NCBI RefSeq assembly: GCF_000143885.2 | Contig: NC_018581.1 | Coordinates: forward strand, 806,001 to 870,000 | DNA from: Gordonia sp. KTR9 | Lineage (GTDB): Bacteria > Actinomycetota > Actinomycetes > Mycobacteriales > Mycobacteriaceae | Length of the DNA stretch: 64,000 nucleotides | Direction of reading: 5' to 3' | In this document: piece after piece, positions 1 through 10,291 of the stretch | Layout: every line of letters begins with the position of its first letter | Position numbering within the stretch: position 1 is the stretch's first letter | The notes under the pieces: generated by a model | Told to the model about the DNA's origin: nothing | Databases searched by the model: none | Seen by the model: only the letters and a program-made list of their open reading frames with translations | Position numbers and translations under genes: made by a program

Positions 1-478
1 AGGTATCAGCCATCCGCCAGTACGAATGCATCAGGTCGAGTCTACGAGCTTCGACGCTGTGCTCAACGTGAATCTGAAGGGGACCTGGTTATGTATGCGT
101 GCCGAGATCGCTTATTTCCTTGACAACGGTGGCGGGAACATCGTCAACACGACCTCCATCACTGGTTTGAAAGCTGGTCCCCTTCAATCCGTCTACTCTG
201 CGACGAAGCACGCCATTGTTGGGCTCACCCGCAATGCTGCGGTGGAATACGTTAAAGACGACATCCGCGTTAATGCAGTCGCGCCGGGTCCCGTCTGGAC
301 TCCGCTCATGCGCGCACAACCTGCGGAAATCACCGACCACTATTCCGCCCGTGCCCCGTCAGGGCGTATGGCGGAGACGGAGGAGATCGCCGATGTCATC
401 GCTTGGTTGTTGAGCGACGGGTCGCGCCACATCAGTGGCGAAACCGTGACTATCGACCTCGCGGGCATGCAGGCCTGA
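1..478 (+). CDS. SDR-family NAD(P)-dependent oxidoreductase, C-terminal part
   Basis: The reading frame is open to the left edge of the window, so the N-terminal Rossmann nucleotide-binding part lies outside. The visible 158 or so residues carry classical short-chain dehydrogenase landmarks in order: NVNLKGTW, NIVNTTSITG with the catalytic Ser region, YSATKHA which is the catalytic YxxxK, then VNAVAPGPVWTPL and a C-terminal SGETVTIDLAG. The order and spacing fit a classical SDR of about 250 residues. Substrate cannot be read from the sequence. It is the first gene of a stretch with lower GC than the rest of the window, which also holds IS remnants, so it may be part of an acquired segment. 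The internal ATG at position 26 is not a credible start because homology-like sequence continues upstream of it. Confidence 0.9.
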   Translation, partial: GISHPPVRMHQVESTSFDAVLNVNLKGTWLCMRAEIAYFLDNGGGNIVNTTSITGLKAGPLQSVYSATKHAIVGLTRNAAVEYVKDDIRVNAVAPGPVWTPLMRAQPAEITDHYSARAPSGRMAETEEIADVIAWLLSDGSRHISGETVTIDLAGMQA

Positions 479-565
479 GTGCGGCGTAAACCCCGCTCGG
501 GACCGCTGTACGGATAGGTGACAACTAATCTGGCTGCCTTCGGGCGGGTCGGGAGGATTGGCGTT

Positions 566-905
566 GTGCCCAAGCCGTACCCGCAGAAGTGCCGTGACGA
601 TGTGGTCCGGGTCGGACCGGGCGATGGATCTTTCGTGACAACGTCTCGTGGTCGGGTGTTCTGCAGGAAATGCAGTTCGTAACAACCGTGATCACGAGTC
701 CATGTTGACTACGTATCGGCGAGGAGCCAAATCGGTTGTGGCCGTTCGATATCACTCAACACCGCCCCTGTGTAGGCGAGCTCTTTGCAAACAGGGACAC
801 GAACTACGGGCGGATCGTCGGCTACAGCATCGATTCCCGGATGAAGTTCCGGCTGGCCGTGGCAGCGTCGCGCAGCGCGGTGGTCCGTCGTGGTGTGCTG
901 ACCAG
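566..905 (+). mobile_element. degenerate IS3-family transposase remnant (orfA and orfB fragments)
   Basis: Two fragments in different frames look like an eroded IS3-type insertion sequence. At 566 a frame reads VPKPYPQKCRDDVVRV, which resembles the start of IS3-group OrfA (MPKPYPxEFRDDVV), before it degenerates to a stop near 682. From 736 a second frame reads DITQHRP, then RIVGYSIDSRMKFRLAV and AVVRRG, matching the integrase-core region of IS3 OrfB (DITEHxTGEGKLY ... RIVGYSIDSRMKSRLAV). The expected DDE residues are only partly present and both ends are missing, so this is a dead fragment. I cannot place terminal repeats. The remainder of the 479-1118 gap shows no other supportable gene. Confidence 0.7.
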
Positions 906-1118
906 ACTTGCGTACCTGCCTGACAACCACTTCGCGTCGCATGCCATCGCTGGTGCGCTCATAGCCGAGTACTGCTCGCTGTCAACTTGGTTGACGCGAA
1001 CTTCGGGCGCCCAATAGCTCTGTTGTTCCCAGGGCCGTCGAGCGAAAGACAGCGTGGCCCAAGCGTTTGTCGCCCGGGCCACGCCAGAACTCGGTGTTGC
1101 TCTATTCGCGGATGCCTT

Positions 1119-2123
<1,005 letters not shown>

Positions 2124-2127
2124 TTAG

Positions 2128-2151
2128 TGTCAGTTGATGACATCAGTGTCG
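2128..2151. promoter_or_regulatory. palindromic operator candidates in the AKR/TetR divergent promoter
   Basis: Overlapping inverted repeats occupy the space between the two -10 boxes: TGTCA-GTTGA-TGACA at 2128-2142 and TGACA-TCAG-TGTCG at 2138-2151. A further AGTGTCGCGC copy lies at 2171-2180, repeating 2145-2154. The two promoters face away from each other (TATAGT at 2113-2118 on minus, TAGTGT at 2170-2175 on plus), so one bound TetR dimer could shut both. TGACA/TGTCA half-sites are common for TetR regulators; the assignment to this regulator is by position only. Confidence 0.6.
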
Positions 2152-2181
2152 CGCGACGTCGGGCCGTGCTAGTGTCGCGCT

Positions 2182-2793
2182 GTGATGAACCCGCCCGGCG
2201 CGCCGCCTACAGGATTGAGGGATCTTGCGCGCTCATCGGTGCGGGACCATCTCGCGGACCAGGCGCTTCGCCTGTTCGACGAGCGCGGATTCGATGCCAC
2301 GACGATCGAAGACATTGCCGCGGCCGTCGGAATGTCGTCTCGAACGTTTTTCCGCTACTTTGCGACCAAGGAAGACGTCGTGATTGGGGACCCTGGGCCG
2401 TTCGGCGAGGTGGTCCGCGATGCTGCGGCCGCGCGCCCTGAAGCCGAGACCACGTGGGTGATGCTGCGGCACGCCTTCGACCCGGTGGCAGACAGTGCGG
2501 TTGTCGCCAACGAGTCCGGGTTGCGCAAGATGCGGGTCATGATGGGCACCGCTTCACTGCGCGCACGCAGCGTCGAGAAGCATAACGTCTGGGCTGTGCT
2601 GCTCGAGCCGGTCGTCATCGCGCGTCTTCACGGCTCGGAGGAAACAAAGAGCTACCGGGCGCGGACCCTGATCCAGGCCGCAATCGCTTGCCTCGACGTC
2701 GCACTCGTTGAATGGACACTTCGCGGCGGGTCCGTTTCACTCGCGACGCTGCTGGATGAGGCCTTCACCATCGTCGCTAGCAACTCGTTGTAA
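2182..2793 (+). CDS. TetR/AcrR-family transcriptional regulator
   Basis: 203-residue repressor-type protein. Residues roughly 17-63 form the TetR DNA-binding domain, with the helix-turn-helix TTIEDIAAAVGMSSRTFFRYF followed by the usual KEDVV. The C-terminal two thirds are the variable ligand-binding helical domain. I take the GTG at 2182, because a TAGTGT -10 box ends 6 bases before it, the leaderless arrangement seen repeatedly in this window; the ATG at 2185 is the next codon and equally possible. The gene is divergent from the aldo/keto reductase and most likely controls it and itself through the palindromes at 2128-2151. The ligand is unknown. Confidence 0.9.
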   Translation: MMNPPGAPPTGLRDLARSSVRDHLADQALRLFDERGFDATTIEDIAAAVGMSSRTFFRYFATKEDVVIGDPGPFGEVVRDAAAARPEAETTWVMLRHAFDPVADSAVVANESGLRKMRVMMGTASLRARSVEKHNVWAVLLEPVVIARLHGSEETKSYRARTLIQAAIACLDVALVEWTLRGGSVSLATLLDEAFTIVASNSL

Positions 2794-3361
2794 ATGCGGG
2801 CGGCGGGCTGTGAACGTTTCGACGTTCGTAGGGTTAAGGGAACGGTCCTGGATCGGATGGGATCCCGGTTTGAGCGACCTTCGCTTCGGAGGCGACGTTT
2901 CTCGGTAGCGCGTCTCGTAGTCGAAGGGCGGGCGGCGGTGATGGACCGCTGATGATTCCATCAGCGCGAAGGCGTCAGAGAACAAGACGGGATCCAGCCG
3001 GAGTCGCGTAGTGATTCACTGGACGACAGCGCGGTGTCTGACTGCCCGCGACCACTCTGGTGGGCTGAACCTGACGCGGCGACGGCGGAGTCGGTCCTGC
3101 TGATTGGCAGCGGTCGCTGCCGTCGAGGCCGGATCAGCAGTGGGTGGCTGATTTGACCTACGGGACTGCTGCACGACCCGTGCGTTTCGTTCTGTGGAAC
3201 TCCTGCTGGCTAGAAGCCTTGAGTGGTGACATTCTCGGCTCGACGGTAAGTGATTGCCACCGTTTGGTAATCCTTCACAGATTGGCCGCCGTAAGCGAGT
3301 CTCCGTACCGATCTCCTCGGCGACGGCAGATTCCCTTCTCATTTTCGAAAGGAGATACACG
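2794..3361. other. gene-poor gap with a second IS3 transposase trace
   Basis: No complete gene is supportable here. Around 3129-3161 one frame reads PDQQWVADLTYGT, which matches the start of the IS3 OrfB integrase core (PDQLWVADLTYV), and the same frame later gives DILGSTVS near 3230-3255, reminiscent of RILGWxVS. The intervening sequence no longer aligns, so the element is frameshifted and truncated. The last bases, 3346-3361, carry the AAAGGAG ribosome-binding site of the next gene. Confidence 0.5.
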
Positions 3362-3883
3362 GTGATTCATCATTGGTCGTTCAATGCTAATGATCCGCAG
3401 CGTGTGGTAGAGGTATTGGCTGAGATTATGGGTGGCCATGTCATCAAGCCCCCGATCCCGCCGTATGAGGAAGGTGCACGTTGGCTGTGCATGTTGGATG
3501 AGTATGGCACCATGATCGAGGTCGGCCCCATCGATGCCTGCAAGTATCCGAATGCTGACTGGCTGGCAACAATCGAGGCAGTGCCGGGATCGACTCAACA
3601 GTACTCGTACAATCACGCGCTATGCAGTGCTGCGATACCGCTGGAACAGGTGCGCGAAATTGCTGAACGCGAAGGATGGCCGACATCTTTCTTCGATGGA
3701 CCCTTTAAATTCCAGGGCGTGTGGATTGAGAGCCGACAGTATATCGAGTTCGCTAGTCCGGATGTCCTCAAAGACTACACAGACCTCTTCGGTTCGAATA
3801 TCACTGCGGAGGCGCTGAATGCCCACAATCGGAGACGCGAGCAGGAGCTTCGTGAGCTGGCTTCGGGGGCCGCGTCGGACTAA
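3362..3883 (+). CDS. VOC/glyoxalase-like protein of unknown function
   Basis: 173-residue protein that begins HHWSFNANDPQRVVEVLAEIMGG, the pattern of a vicinal-oxygen-chelate (glyoxalase-like) first strand and helix, with later WLCMLDEYGTMIEVGP and FQGVWIESRQYIEF resembling VOC strands with metal-type His/Glu positions. The family is a guess from pattern, not a firm domain hit. The GTG at 3362 is chosen because AAAGGAG sits at the right distance upstream; the frame is open further 5' to 3254 without signal. Base composition is plainly lower in GC than the core genes, and it is isolated between IS debris and a terminator, so recent transfer is likely. No substrate can be proposed. Confidence 0.75.
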   Translation: MIHHWSFNANDPQRVVEVLAEIMGGHVIKPPIPPYEEGARWLCMLDEYGTMIEVGPIDACKYPNADWLATIEAVPGSTQQYSYNHALCSAAIPLEQVREIAEREGWPTSFFDGPFKFQGVWIESRQYIEFASPDVLKDYTDLFGSNITAEALNAHNRRREQELRELASGAASD

Positions 3884-4045
3884 CGGTAGATTTGAGTTCG
3901 GCCTCATGCCGAGCAGCTAGCTTGGCTGCAGGTTCAGACGAACGGGCCTAGGCATGCCGGGAACCGAGTGAGAGTTTTAACGACTCCCGCTCTTGGGTCG
4001 ATCGTTTCAGCAGAGCGTCAAGTTCTCGGCAGCCATAGAGTTGTG

Positions 4046-4077
4046 AACGCCGCGCACCCGGTCCGGTGCGCGGCGTT
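4046..4077. terminator. perfect 13-bp hairpin between convergent genes
   Basis: AACGCCGCGCACC at 4046-4058 pairs perfectly with GGTGCGCGGCGTT at 4065-4077 around a 6-base loop. It is not followed by a T tract on either strand, as is usual for actinobacterial terminators. It lies between the VOC-like gene (plus) and the membrane protein gene (minus), so it could stop transcription from both sides. The rest of the 3884-4193 gap shows nothing else recognisable. Confidence 0.6.
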
Positions 4078-4193
4078 GGTGCAATCGTTCGTCCAGCATG
4101 AGCATTGGCAGGTGGCAGTAGGCCTCTGTAATGAAGGTGGTCTAACTTCCTAGTTGGCCTGACCGTTCGATTCGCGATTCCCGCTCGCTGCTG

Positions 4194-4547
4194 CTACCAG
4201 ATGACGGCGAGACCCGCGGCCAGCAGCGACAGCGCGCCGACGGCCCAGAAGAGCGGCCGCGGCACGGGTTCGCCCGTGCGCTTCTGCCTCGCGCTCCCCA
4301 TGCCGAGGACCCCGCCCAGGACGAGCAGGATCACCAGCTTGATCCCGATCTTCGGATAGTTCAGGTCGATGCCGGCCGGCCACGGGGCCGCGAGGGCGAG
4401 TCCGGTCAGGAGCGAGAGCAGGAGGCCGTAGTCCATCACGCGTGTGACGCGGAACTCGCGGGCCACGAGCTGGGTGACCCAGGCCCCGAAGGTCACTGCG
4501 AAGCCGATGATGTGCAGGAAGATTACGACGTTGCGTAGTAGCTCCAT
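4194..4547 (-). CDS. small integral membrane protein, about four TM helices
   Basis: 117 residues with four strongly hydrophobic stretches: roughly 5-28, 40-58, 69-87 and 99-116. The first helix contains FLHIIGFAVTFGAW, and a conserved-looking RVTRVMDYG segment follows on a loop. The architecture resembles small actinobacterial membrane proteins of unknown function; no catalytic motif is visible. The ATG at 4547 is supported by a TAGTGT -10 box at 4554-4559 on this strand, 6 bases upstream, suggesting a leaderless message. It is divergent from the carboxylesterase gene that begins 57 bases away. Confidence 0.8.
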   Translation of the reverse strand: MELLRNVVIFLHIIGFAVTFGAWVTQLVAREFRVTRVMDYGLLLSLLTGLALAAPWPAGIDLNYPKIGIKLVILLVLGGVLGMGSARQKRTGEPVPRPLFWAVGALSLLAAGLAVIW

Positions 4548-4604
4548 GGGGTCACACTACCCAGCAGAGGCGGCCGAGTTCCGGACAACGAGAACACGTT
4601 CACG

Positions 4605-6251
4605 GTGCACGATGGACGGATGACGCACGACGAACCGGGCACCCCCACGATCTCGCCGGCCGCAGGGGGAGGGGCGACCGGAACCCGCCCGCTGGCCCAC
4701 ACCCGTGTCGGTACCTTCCGCGGGGTCGTCGGCGAGATGGCCGATGTGTGGCGGGGCATCCGGTACGCCCGCCCGCCGGTGGGGGACCTCCGCTGGCGTC
4801 GGGCGGTTCCGCTGGAGGAGAGTGACGCGCCGAAGGACGTCGTGGATGCCTCGACCTTCGGTGCGGTGTGCCCGCAGCAGCTGAATCCCGCGGTGCGGCT
4901 CGGGCCCGACGTGGTCATGGACGAGGACTGCCTGTTCCTCAACGTGTGGACCCCGCCGGGTGCCTCGGAGCACGCCGACGACGCCGTCGGACTCCCGGTC
5001 ATGGTGTGGCTGCACGGCGGCGCCTACGTGCTGGGGTCGGGCGGGCAGCCGTTCTATGAGGGCTCGAATCTCGCCGCCACCGGCGACGTGGTCGTCGTGA
5101 CGCTCAACTACCGGCTCGGTGTGCTCGGCTTCGCCGACCTGTCCTCGATCGACGAGCGTTTCGAGTCGAACGCCGGACTCAGCGACGTGCTGACGGCACT
5201 GCGTTGGGTCCACGACCACATTGCCGCGTTCGGCGGCGACCCCGACAAGGTGACGGTGTTCGGTGAGTCGGCCGGGGCCGGACTGGTCACCGCACTGCTC
5301 ACCATGCCTGCCGCGGCGGGGCTCTTCGGCCGGGCGATCGCGCAGAGTTCGCCGGTGACGTCGATGTACGGAGCCGACCGGGCAGCGCGGGTCGCCGAGC
5401 AACTGCTCGAGGTCGCCGGGATCGATGCGAGTGAACTCGACACCCGCGAGATCGTCGGACGGCTCGACGAACTCGACGGCATGACGTGTTCGGCGATCAC
5501 CACCGCGCTGTTCGAGAAGGTTCCCGGTGAGACGCCCGGAACCATCGCCTTCGCGCCGGTCATCGACGGCGATCTGCTGCCCGAGCACCCTCTCGACGTC
5601 TATCGGGCCGGTCGCGCGCATCCGGTGCCGCTGATCATCGGGACCAACCGCGACGAGGCAAACCTGTTCAAGTACATGAAGTCTCCGCTCATGCCGATCA
5701 CGACCGCCGACATCGAGCGCATGTTCGCCGGGATGGCGAAGGAGTATCCCGACGTCGTCCTACCCGAGCGAGCCCAGGTGCTCTCGGCGTATTCGGGCCT
5801 GCGCCCCAAGGTCACCGGGCTCGGGGTTGCCCGCGACGTGGCGTTCCGCATGCCCACGCTGTGGCTCGCCGAGGCACACGCCCGCACCGCACCGGTCTAC
5901 GTGTACCGCTACGACTGGACGACCCGGATGTTCCGGCTCCTCGGTCTCGGCGCCGCCCACGCCACCGAGGTTCCCTACGTGTGGGGCAACCTCGGTGCCG
6001 GCCCGCGGGACATCACCTTCCTCCTCGGTGGGCGCAAGCAGGGAGAAGCGGTGTCGGAGAGGATGGTTCGACGATGGACCGCGTTCGCGCACGGACAGGA
6101 GCCCGACACCGGATCGCTCGGGGATCACTGGCCGACCTACGACACCGGACATCGTCCGGTGCTGCGTATCGATGCCGAGGATCGGGTCGTGCAGAATCTC
6201 GACGGCGACATCTGGGAGGCGTGGGGCGACGAGGTGCTCGGCTTCCGCTGA
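4605..6251 (+). CDS. type-B carboxylesterase/lipase
   Basis: 548-residue alpha/beta-hydrolase of the carboxylesterase type B family (para-nitrobenzyl esterase-like), which hydrolyses carboxylic esters. The N-terminal third has WRGIRYARPPVGDLRW and EDCLFLNVW; the oxyanion-hole loop is WLHGGAYVLGSG; the nucleophile elbow is VFGESAGAG; the acid is expected in the GTNRDEANLF region; and the catalytic His is in AAHATEVPYVWG. No signal peptide is evident, so it should be cytoplasmic. Start at 4605 (MHDGRMTHDEPG); the second ATG at 4620 is an alternative. Natural substrate unknown. Confidence 0.93.
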   Translation: MHDGRMTHDEPGTPTISPAAGGGATGTRPLAHTRVGTFRGVVGEMADVWRGIRYARPPVGDLRWRRAVPLEESDAPKDVVDASTFGAVCPQQLNPAVRLGPDVVMDEDCLFLNVWTPPGASEHADDAVGLPVMVWLHGGAYVLGSGGQPFYEGSNLAATGDVVVVTLNYRLGVLGFADLSSIDERFESNAGLSDVLTALRWVHDHIAAFGGDPDKVTVFGESAGAGLVTALLTMPAAAGLFGRAIAQSSPVTSMYGADRAARVAEQLLEVAGIDASELDTREIVGRLDELDGMTCSAITTALFEKVPGETPGTIAFAPVIDGDLLPEHPLDVYRAGRAHPVPLIIGTNRDEANLFKYMKSPLMPITTADIERMFAGMAKEYPDVVLPERAQVLSAYSGLRPKVTGLGVARDVAFRMPTLWLAEAHARTAPVYVYRYDWTTRMFRLLGLGAAHATEVPYVWGNLGAGPRDITFLLGGRKQGEAVSERMVRRWTAFAHGQEPDTGSLGDHWPTYDTGHRPVLRIDAEDRVVQNLDGDIWEAWGDEVLGFR

Positions 6252-6389
6252 GGCGTCCATCTGCTGGCCGTCGAGGTCACCAAGTGGCTTCGACTCGGCT
6301 CCTCGACCTCGACGCGCTCCTACGTCGCTTGCTCGGCCCGGCGGCTGCGCTCGGTGCCGGCTCAACCAGCAGGTGGAGGCGTTGCCACC

Positions 6390-6469
6390 CGAGCCGCGTC
6401 GACCGAACGCAGCGAGGACGCGCGCCCCTCTGCCGGCCGAGCCGCGTCGACCGAGCGCAGCGAGGACGC
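6390..6469. repeat. two 32-bp direct repeats between convergent genes
   Basis: Copies at 6390-6421 and 6438-6469 (CGAGCCGCGTCGACCG... to ...CAGCGAGGACGC) differ at one base and are spaced 48 bases apart. Just upstream, at about 6360-6372, GGCTCAACCAGCAGG is the reverse of a motif found in the repeat at 38651-38740. The whole gap 6252-6502 between the carboxylesterase and the WD40 gene is this repetitive, hairpin-prone sequence; no gene is seen. Confidence 0.75.
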
Positions 6470-6502
6470 CGCGTGTCGAGGTCACCTGCCGGCCAACAAC
6501 AT

Positions 6503-9500
6503 TCAGTCCCGACCGCAATTCGAACGGACGTCGACGTGCGGGAGATAGGCGTCGCGCTGCGCGTCGGTGAGGGGTGCGGTGCTCGCGCAGATCCAGTCGC
6601 GGGCCACATCGAGGTCGAGCGTGTGCAGGTAGACGTTCCCGGTCGTGTCCCCGCCGGAGATGATCTCCTCGTCGGACGGGAGCTGGACCGGTAGCTGCCA
6701 GGTGGTGGTGGTGTCGGTGGTGGCGAGCAATGTCCCGACCGGTTGCCGATCGGTGAGCTGACCGTCGTCGTCGAGCGCGAAGCTGATCAGCTCGTGCGTC
6801 GCGGTGCCCACCGCGAGGCGGTTGGGCGCCATCGAGACCGTCGAGGCGAACATGTCCTCCTGCCGGTCGAGCAGTTCCGGTTCGGCGTCGGAGCCGACCG
6901 GCGGCAGGCGCCAGGTGGACAGGTCGCGGGAGGCGACCACCAGCACACCGCCGTCGTCGAAGGCGGCTTGGGCGATGGGCGCCTCGTCGGTGATGACGTC
7001 GACCGGGTCCGGACTCGACGACGTCAGGTCGTACAGGTAGACGCGCTTGTCGTCGGAGGTCAGCGCGAGCCGCGTGCCGTCGGGGCTGAACGCGACGTTG
7101 CGGATGAGGTCGGTCGGTCCGCGCAGAGGTGCACCCACCCGTCGCGGGGAGCGGGGGTCCGAGGTGTCCCACAGGGCCACGGTGGTATCCGTGTCGCCGG
7201 TCGCGAGCAGGTTCCCCGACGGCGCGAAGACGACCGGGAAGGAGTAGCGGGTGGCGACCCCGAGGGCCGCGGCGCGTCGAGGGGCCGCGGTGTCGGTGAT
7301 GTCCCAGAGCTCGACGAGCCCGCCGTTGTTGTTGGCGGTCGCGGCCAGGGTGCCCGGGCCGTTGAGGCTGACACGCGGATGGTCGTTGACCCGGCGCTGG
7401 ATCGGCGTTCGCGAGCGCAGGGTGAGGCCGCCGGACGTCGTCCACAGGTTCAGGGTCGTGTCGGAGCCGACCGTCGCGAGGACTCGTTGCGCGGCGTCGG
7501 TGTCCAGCCCCGTGATCGTCCCGCCCCGATCGGGTTCGGTCCGGCCGGGCAGGCTCCAGACGTCGATGGTGCCGTCGGAACGACCGGACACGAGCTGGTC
7601 GCCGCTGGGGTCGAAGCGGGCGGAGAAGGTCCGCACCGACCCCTGCTCGGAGGTGGTCTGCAGCGCCCACTGCAGGGTCGGCGAGGTGGGATTGGCGGTG
7701 TTCCACACCCGGACGAGACCGTCGGCGCGGGCGGAGGCCAGCTGCGAACCCGAGCTGTCGAAGGCGATGGACCACGACCCCGCCGTGCTGTTGGGCAGGG
7801 AGGTGCTCAACGGGCGGGGCGCGAGCGGGTCGGCGACATCCCACAGTTGGGCGTTGGGGCTGTCGCCGGTGACCGCGAGGGATCGACTGTCGGGGCTGAA
7901 GGCGACGGCGTGGGTGATGCTGGGGAAACCGGTGAGCGGGGGACCCAGGAGTTGCGGTGATTCGCCGGTGGTCCACAGGCGCACGGTCCGGTCGTCGCCG
8001 CCGCTGGCCAGGGTGCGACCGTCGGGGCTGAAGGACAGGGTCCGCGCCGCGGCGGTGTGACCGCGCAGCACGGCCGTCTCCCGGACCGAACCGGTCGGGG
8101 AGACCGCGTACACGGTGATGGTGCCGTCGTCCGACGACGCGGCCAGGGTGCGGCCGTCGGCGGAGAACCGCACCATGTAGACCGTGCCGTGGCCGGGTGA
8201 GACCGTCGTCGTCGCGCGCGGGTTCGACGCGTCGGTCAGGTCCCACATGCGAACGGAGCCGTCGCCGCTGCTGCTCGCCAGCAGCTGCCGCGTCGGGTGG
8301 AAGTCGGTGCTCGTGACGTAGTTGCCGAAGCCGCGCAGGACCGCGGACTCCCGGTAGTCCGACGAACCGGACCGAGTCCAGACGCGCACGGTCCGGTCGC
8401 CGCTCGCCGACGCGAGCCGGGTGCCCGTCCGGTCGAAGGACAGGTCGTAGACCGGGCCGGTGTGACCGGTCAGGGGTGTCACGAGCGGAGTCGTCGCGGC
8501 CCCGCGCAGGCGGCTCTCCACCGTCGGGTCGTCGGGATAGATCCGGTGCGCGACGAGCAGCAGCCGCGCCGCCAGCGACGGGTTCGAGAACTGCATGCTG
8601 TCGATGTGGGACAGCAGTGCCGACCGTTCGGCGGCGTTTCGCTGTTGACGCAGGTCGTGGGCCTGCCGGAACCCGATCGCCGCGGTGATCGTCGCCGCGA
8701 TCGCCAGCACGACGATGACCGACACCGCACCGATGCGGGTGAGGCGTCGCCGCTGCTGCATGGCGACCGCGGCGTCGAGGAATGCGTCGTTCTCCTTGCT
8801 GAGCAGGTGCAGATAGTCACTGCGGAGGGTCCGCCGCCGGCGCTTGGCGTCGTCGAGACGCGACCCGGTGTAGAGGAACGACCGCCCCCGGCCGTTGGCG
8901 AGCCACGCCGCGCTGTCGGCGTCGAGCTGCTGACGCCACAGGTGGTTGTCGGTGTCGTCGGCGATCCACTCGGCCAGACGTGGCCACGCGGTCAGCACGA
9001 CGTCGTGCACGAGCATCACCGAGTCGGTGGAGACCGTGAGCAGCCTGGCCTGGGCGAACTCGTCGATGACCGTGGCGACCTCGGGAGGGAACCGGTTCGC
9101 GAGGGTCGCCGTGGACAGCGGCACGCGCAGCGCGATCCCGGCCGGACCGACGTGCACGAGGGCGAGCAGGACGGCGCGCGCGAGGTCTCGATGCCGCGGG
9201 TCGATCGCCGCCCAGGCGGCCTCCGCGGTGTCGGCGACGGCGCGGGCGATACCGCCGGTTGCCCGGTAGCCGGACAGGGTCATCCGGTTGCCGCTGCGGC
9301 GCGCCCAGGTCGCCTGCAGGACGTGCGCGAGCAACGGCAGCCGGCCGGCCCGGTCGCCGCCCGTCGACGCCTCGTACAGCTCGGTGATCATGACGTCGGC
9401 GAGTCCGGTCTCGATCCGGCCGCCGGCGAGACGGACGGGTGCGGTGATGACCTCGCGCAACTGCGTGCGCGTCATCTCCGAGACGATCACGCAGCGGTGT

Positions 9501-10291
9501 TGCCATGCGTCGGCGAGGAACGGGTGCTCGACGCACTGACTGAAGAAATCGGCTCGCACACCGACCACGACGACGGTGTCGTGCGCGAGTTCCTCGACCT
9601 CGCGCAGCGTCTCGGCCCGCAGCGAGTCCTCGAGGGAGAAGACGTTCTCGAACTGGTCGATGACGATGACCGCCTGCTCGGTCGTCGTCGGCGGCGTCGG
9701 AGCCGGCGCGTCGGTGACCTCCGGTTCCACCGGGTCCGCGATGGCGAGGCCTCCCGGGGTGATCTCGCCGAGTCGGGGCGGGGCCAACCGGGCGTCCCGC
9801 GCGAGGCCGGCACGCAGCAGCGACGACTTGCCCGATCCCGACACCCCGGTCACCACGACGAGCCGGGACGCGGGAGGCAGGGGCGGCGGTCCCTTGCGTG
9901 CCGCCAGGATCGCGTCGACGAGGGTGCCGACGACGTCGTCGCGGCCGAAGTACATCTGGCTGTCGGCTGCGGTCAACGTGGCGAGACCGGCGAACGGTCG
10001 TGCCTGCTGCGGTACGGACGGCTCTTCCGCGCGGGCCTCGTCGGGCGTCCGGTGGTCCCACATCTCTCGCCATTGCCGGATGGTGAGGACGTCGTCGGCG
10101 CCGGCGGCGACAGCCCGGGCGGTCAGCCAGACGAGCAGCGGTTCGACGGTCGCGAAGTCCCGGGGGAGATGCCGCCCGTTGCGCCAGTCGCTGATCCGCT
10201 GTGCCGAGACCCGCGCCCGTGTCGCCGACGCCCGCAGTGTGGGACGGCCTGCCTGCACGAACAGTCGCGCGAGAGCCTCACCGAAATCCAC
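6503..10291 (-). CDS. HTH-STAND NTPase-TM-WD40 repeat protein
   Basis: 1262-residue multidomain protein. Residues 1-65 resemble an XRE-like helix-turn-helix (ARVSAQRISDWRNGRHLP). About 98-400 is an nSTAND-type NTPase: FAGLATLTAADSQMYFGR lead-in, Walker A GVSGSGKSSLLRAGL, Walker B VIVIDQFENVF. A single membrane helix (IGAVSVIVVLAIAATITAAIGF) lies near residue 520. The rest is about 14 WD40-like blades (GHTGPVYDLSFDRTGTRLAS and similar), enough for two seven-bladed propellers, and a C-terminal DWICASTAPLTDAQRDAYLP tail. STAND proteins are ligand-triggered, ATP-dependent switches; such HTH-WD40 proteins are frequent in actinobacteria, with functions mostly unknown, some in anti-phage conflict. 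The GTG start at 10291 directly abuts the stop of an upstream frame. The propellers' ligand and the partner are unknown. Confidence 0.9.
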   Translation of the reverse strand: MDFGEALARLFVQAGRPTLRASATRARVSAQRISDWRNGRHLPRDFATVEPLLVWLTARAVAAGADDVLTIRQWREMWDHRTPDEARAEEPSVPQQARPFAGLATLTAADSQMYFGRDDVVGTLVDAILAARKGPPPLPPASRLVVVTGVSGSGKSSLLRAGLARDARLAPPRLGEITPGGLAIADPVEPEVTDAPAPTPPTTTEQAVIVIDQFENVFSLEDSLRAETLREVEELAHDTVVVVGVRADFFSQCVEHPFLADAWQHRCVIVSEMTRTQLREVITAPVRLAGGRIETGLADVMITELYEASTGGDRAGRLPLLAHVLQATWARRSGNRMTLSGYRATGGIARAVADTAEAAWAAIDPRHRDLARAVLLALVHVGPAGIALRVPLSTATLANRFPPEVATVIDEFAQARLLTVSTDSVMLVHDVVLTAWPRLAEWIADDTDNHLWRQQLDADSAAWLANGRGRSFLYTGSRLDDAKRRRRTLRSDYLHLLSKENDAFLDAAVAMQQRRRLTRIGAVSVIVVLAIAATITAAIGFRQAHDLRQQRNAAERSALLSHIDSMQFSNPSLAARLLLVAHRIYPDDPTVESRLRGAATTPLVTPLTGHTGPVYDLSFDRTGTRLASASGDRTVRVWTRSGSSDYRESAVLRGFGNYVTSTDFHPTRQLLASSSGDGSVRMWDLTDASNPRATTTVSPGHGTVYMVRFSADGRTLAASSDDGTITVYAVSPTGSVRETAVLRGHTAAARTLSFSPDGRTLASGGDDRTVRLWTTGESPQLLGPPLTGFPSITHAVAFSPDSRSLAVTGDSPNAQLWDVADPLAPRPLSTSLPNSTAGSWSIAFDSSGSQLASARADGLVRVWNTANPTSPTLQWALQTTSEQGSVRTFSARFDPSGDQLVSGRSDGTIDVWSLPGRTEPDRGGTITGLDTDAAQRVLATVGSDTTLNLWTTSGGLTLRSRTPIQRRVNDHPRVSLNGPGTLAATANNNGGLVELWDITDTAAPRRAAALGVATRYSFPVVFAPSGNLLATGDTDTTVALWDTSDPRSPRRVGAPLRGPTDLIRNVAFSPDGTRLALTSDDKRVYLYDLTSSSPDPVDVITDEAPIAQAAFDDGGVLVVASRDLSTWRLPPVGSDAEPELLDRQEDMFASTVSMAPNRLAVGTATHELISFALDDDGQLTDRQPVGTLLATTDTTTTWQLPVQLPSDEEIISGGDTTGNVYLHTLDLDVARDWICASTAPLTDAQRDAYLPHVDVRSNCGRD

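Noticed and set aside
2737..2985. 82-codon minus-strand frame, possibly an IS fragment
   Set aside because: A vague resemblance to transposase tails only; no motif or start signal.
3968..4153. 61-codon plus-strand frame
   Set aside because: It spans the terminator hairpin, has no ribosome-binding site and no recognisable sequence.
5760..8246. Very long open frame on the minus strand
   Set aside because: It runs through the carboxylesterase and WD40 genes in another frame and is Arg/Pro/His-rich without domain order; it is a GC-rich shadow.
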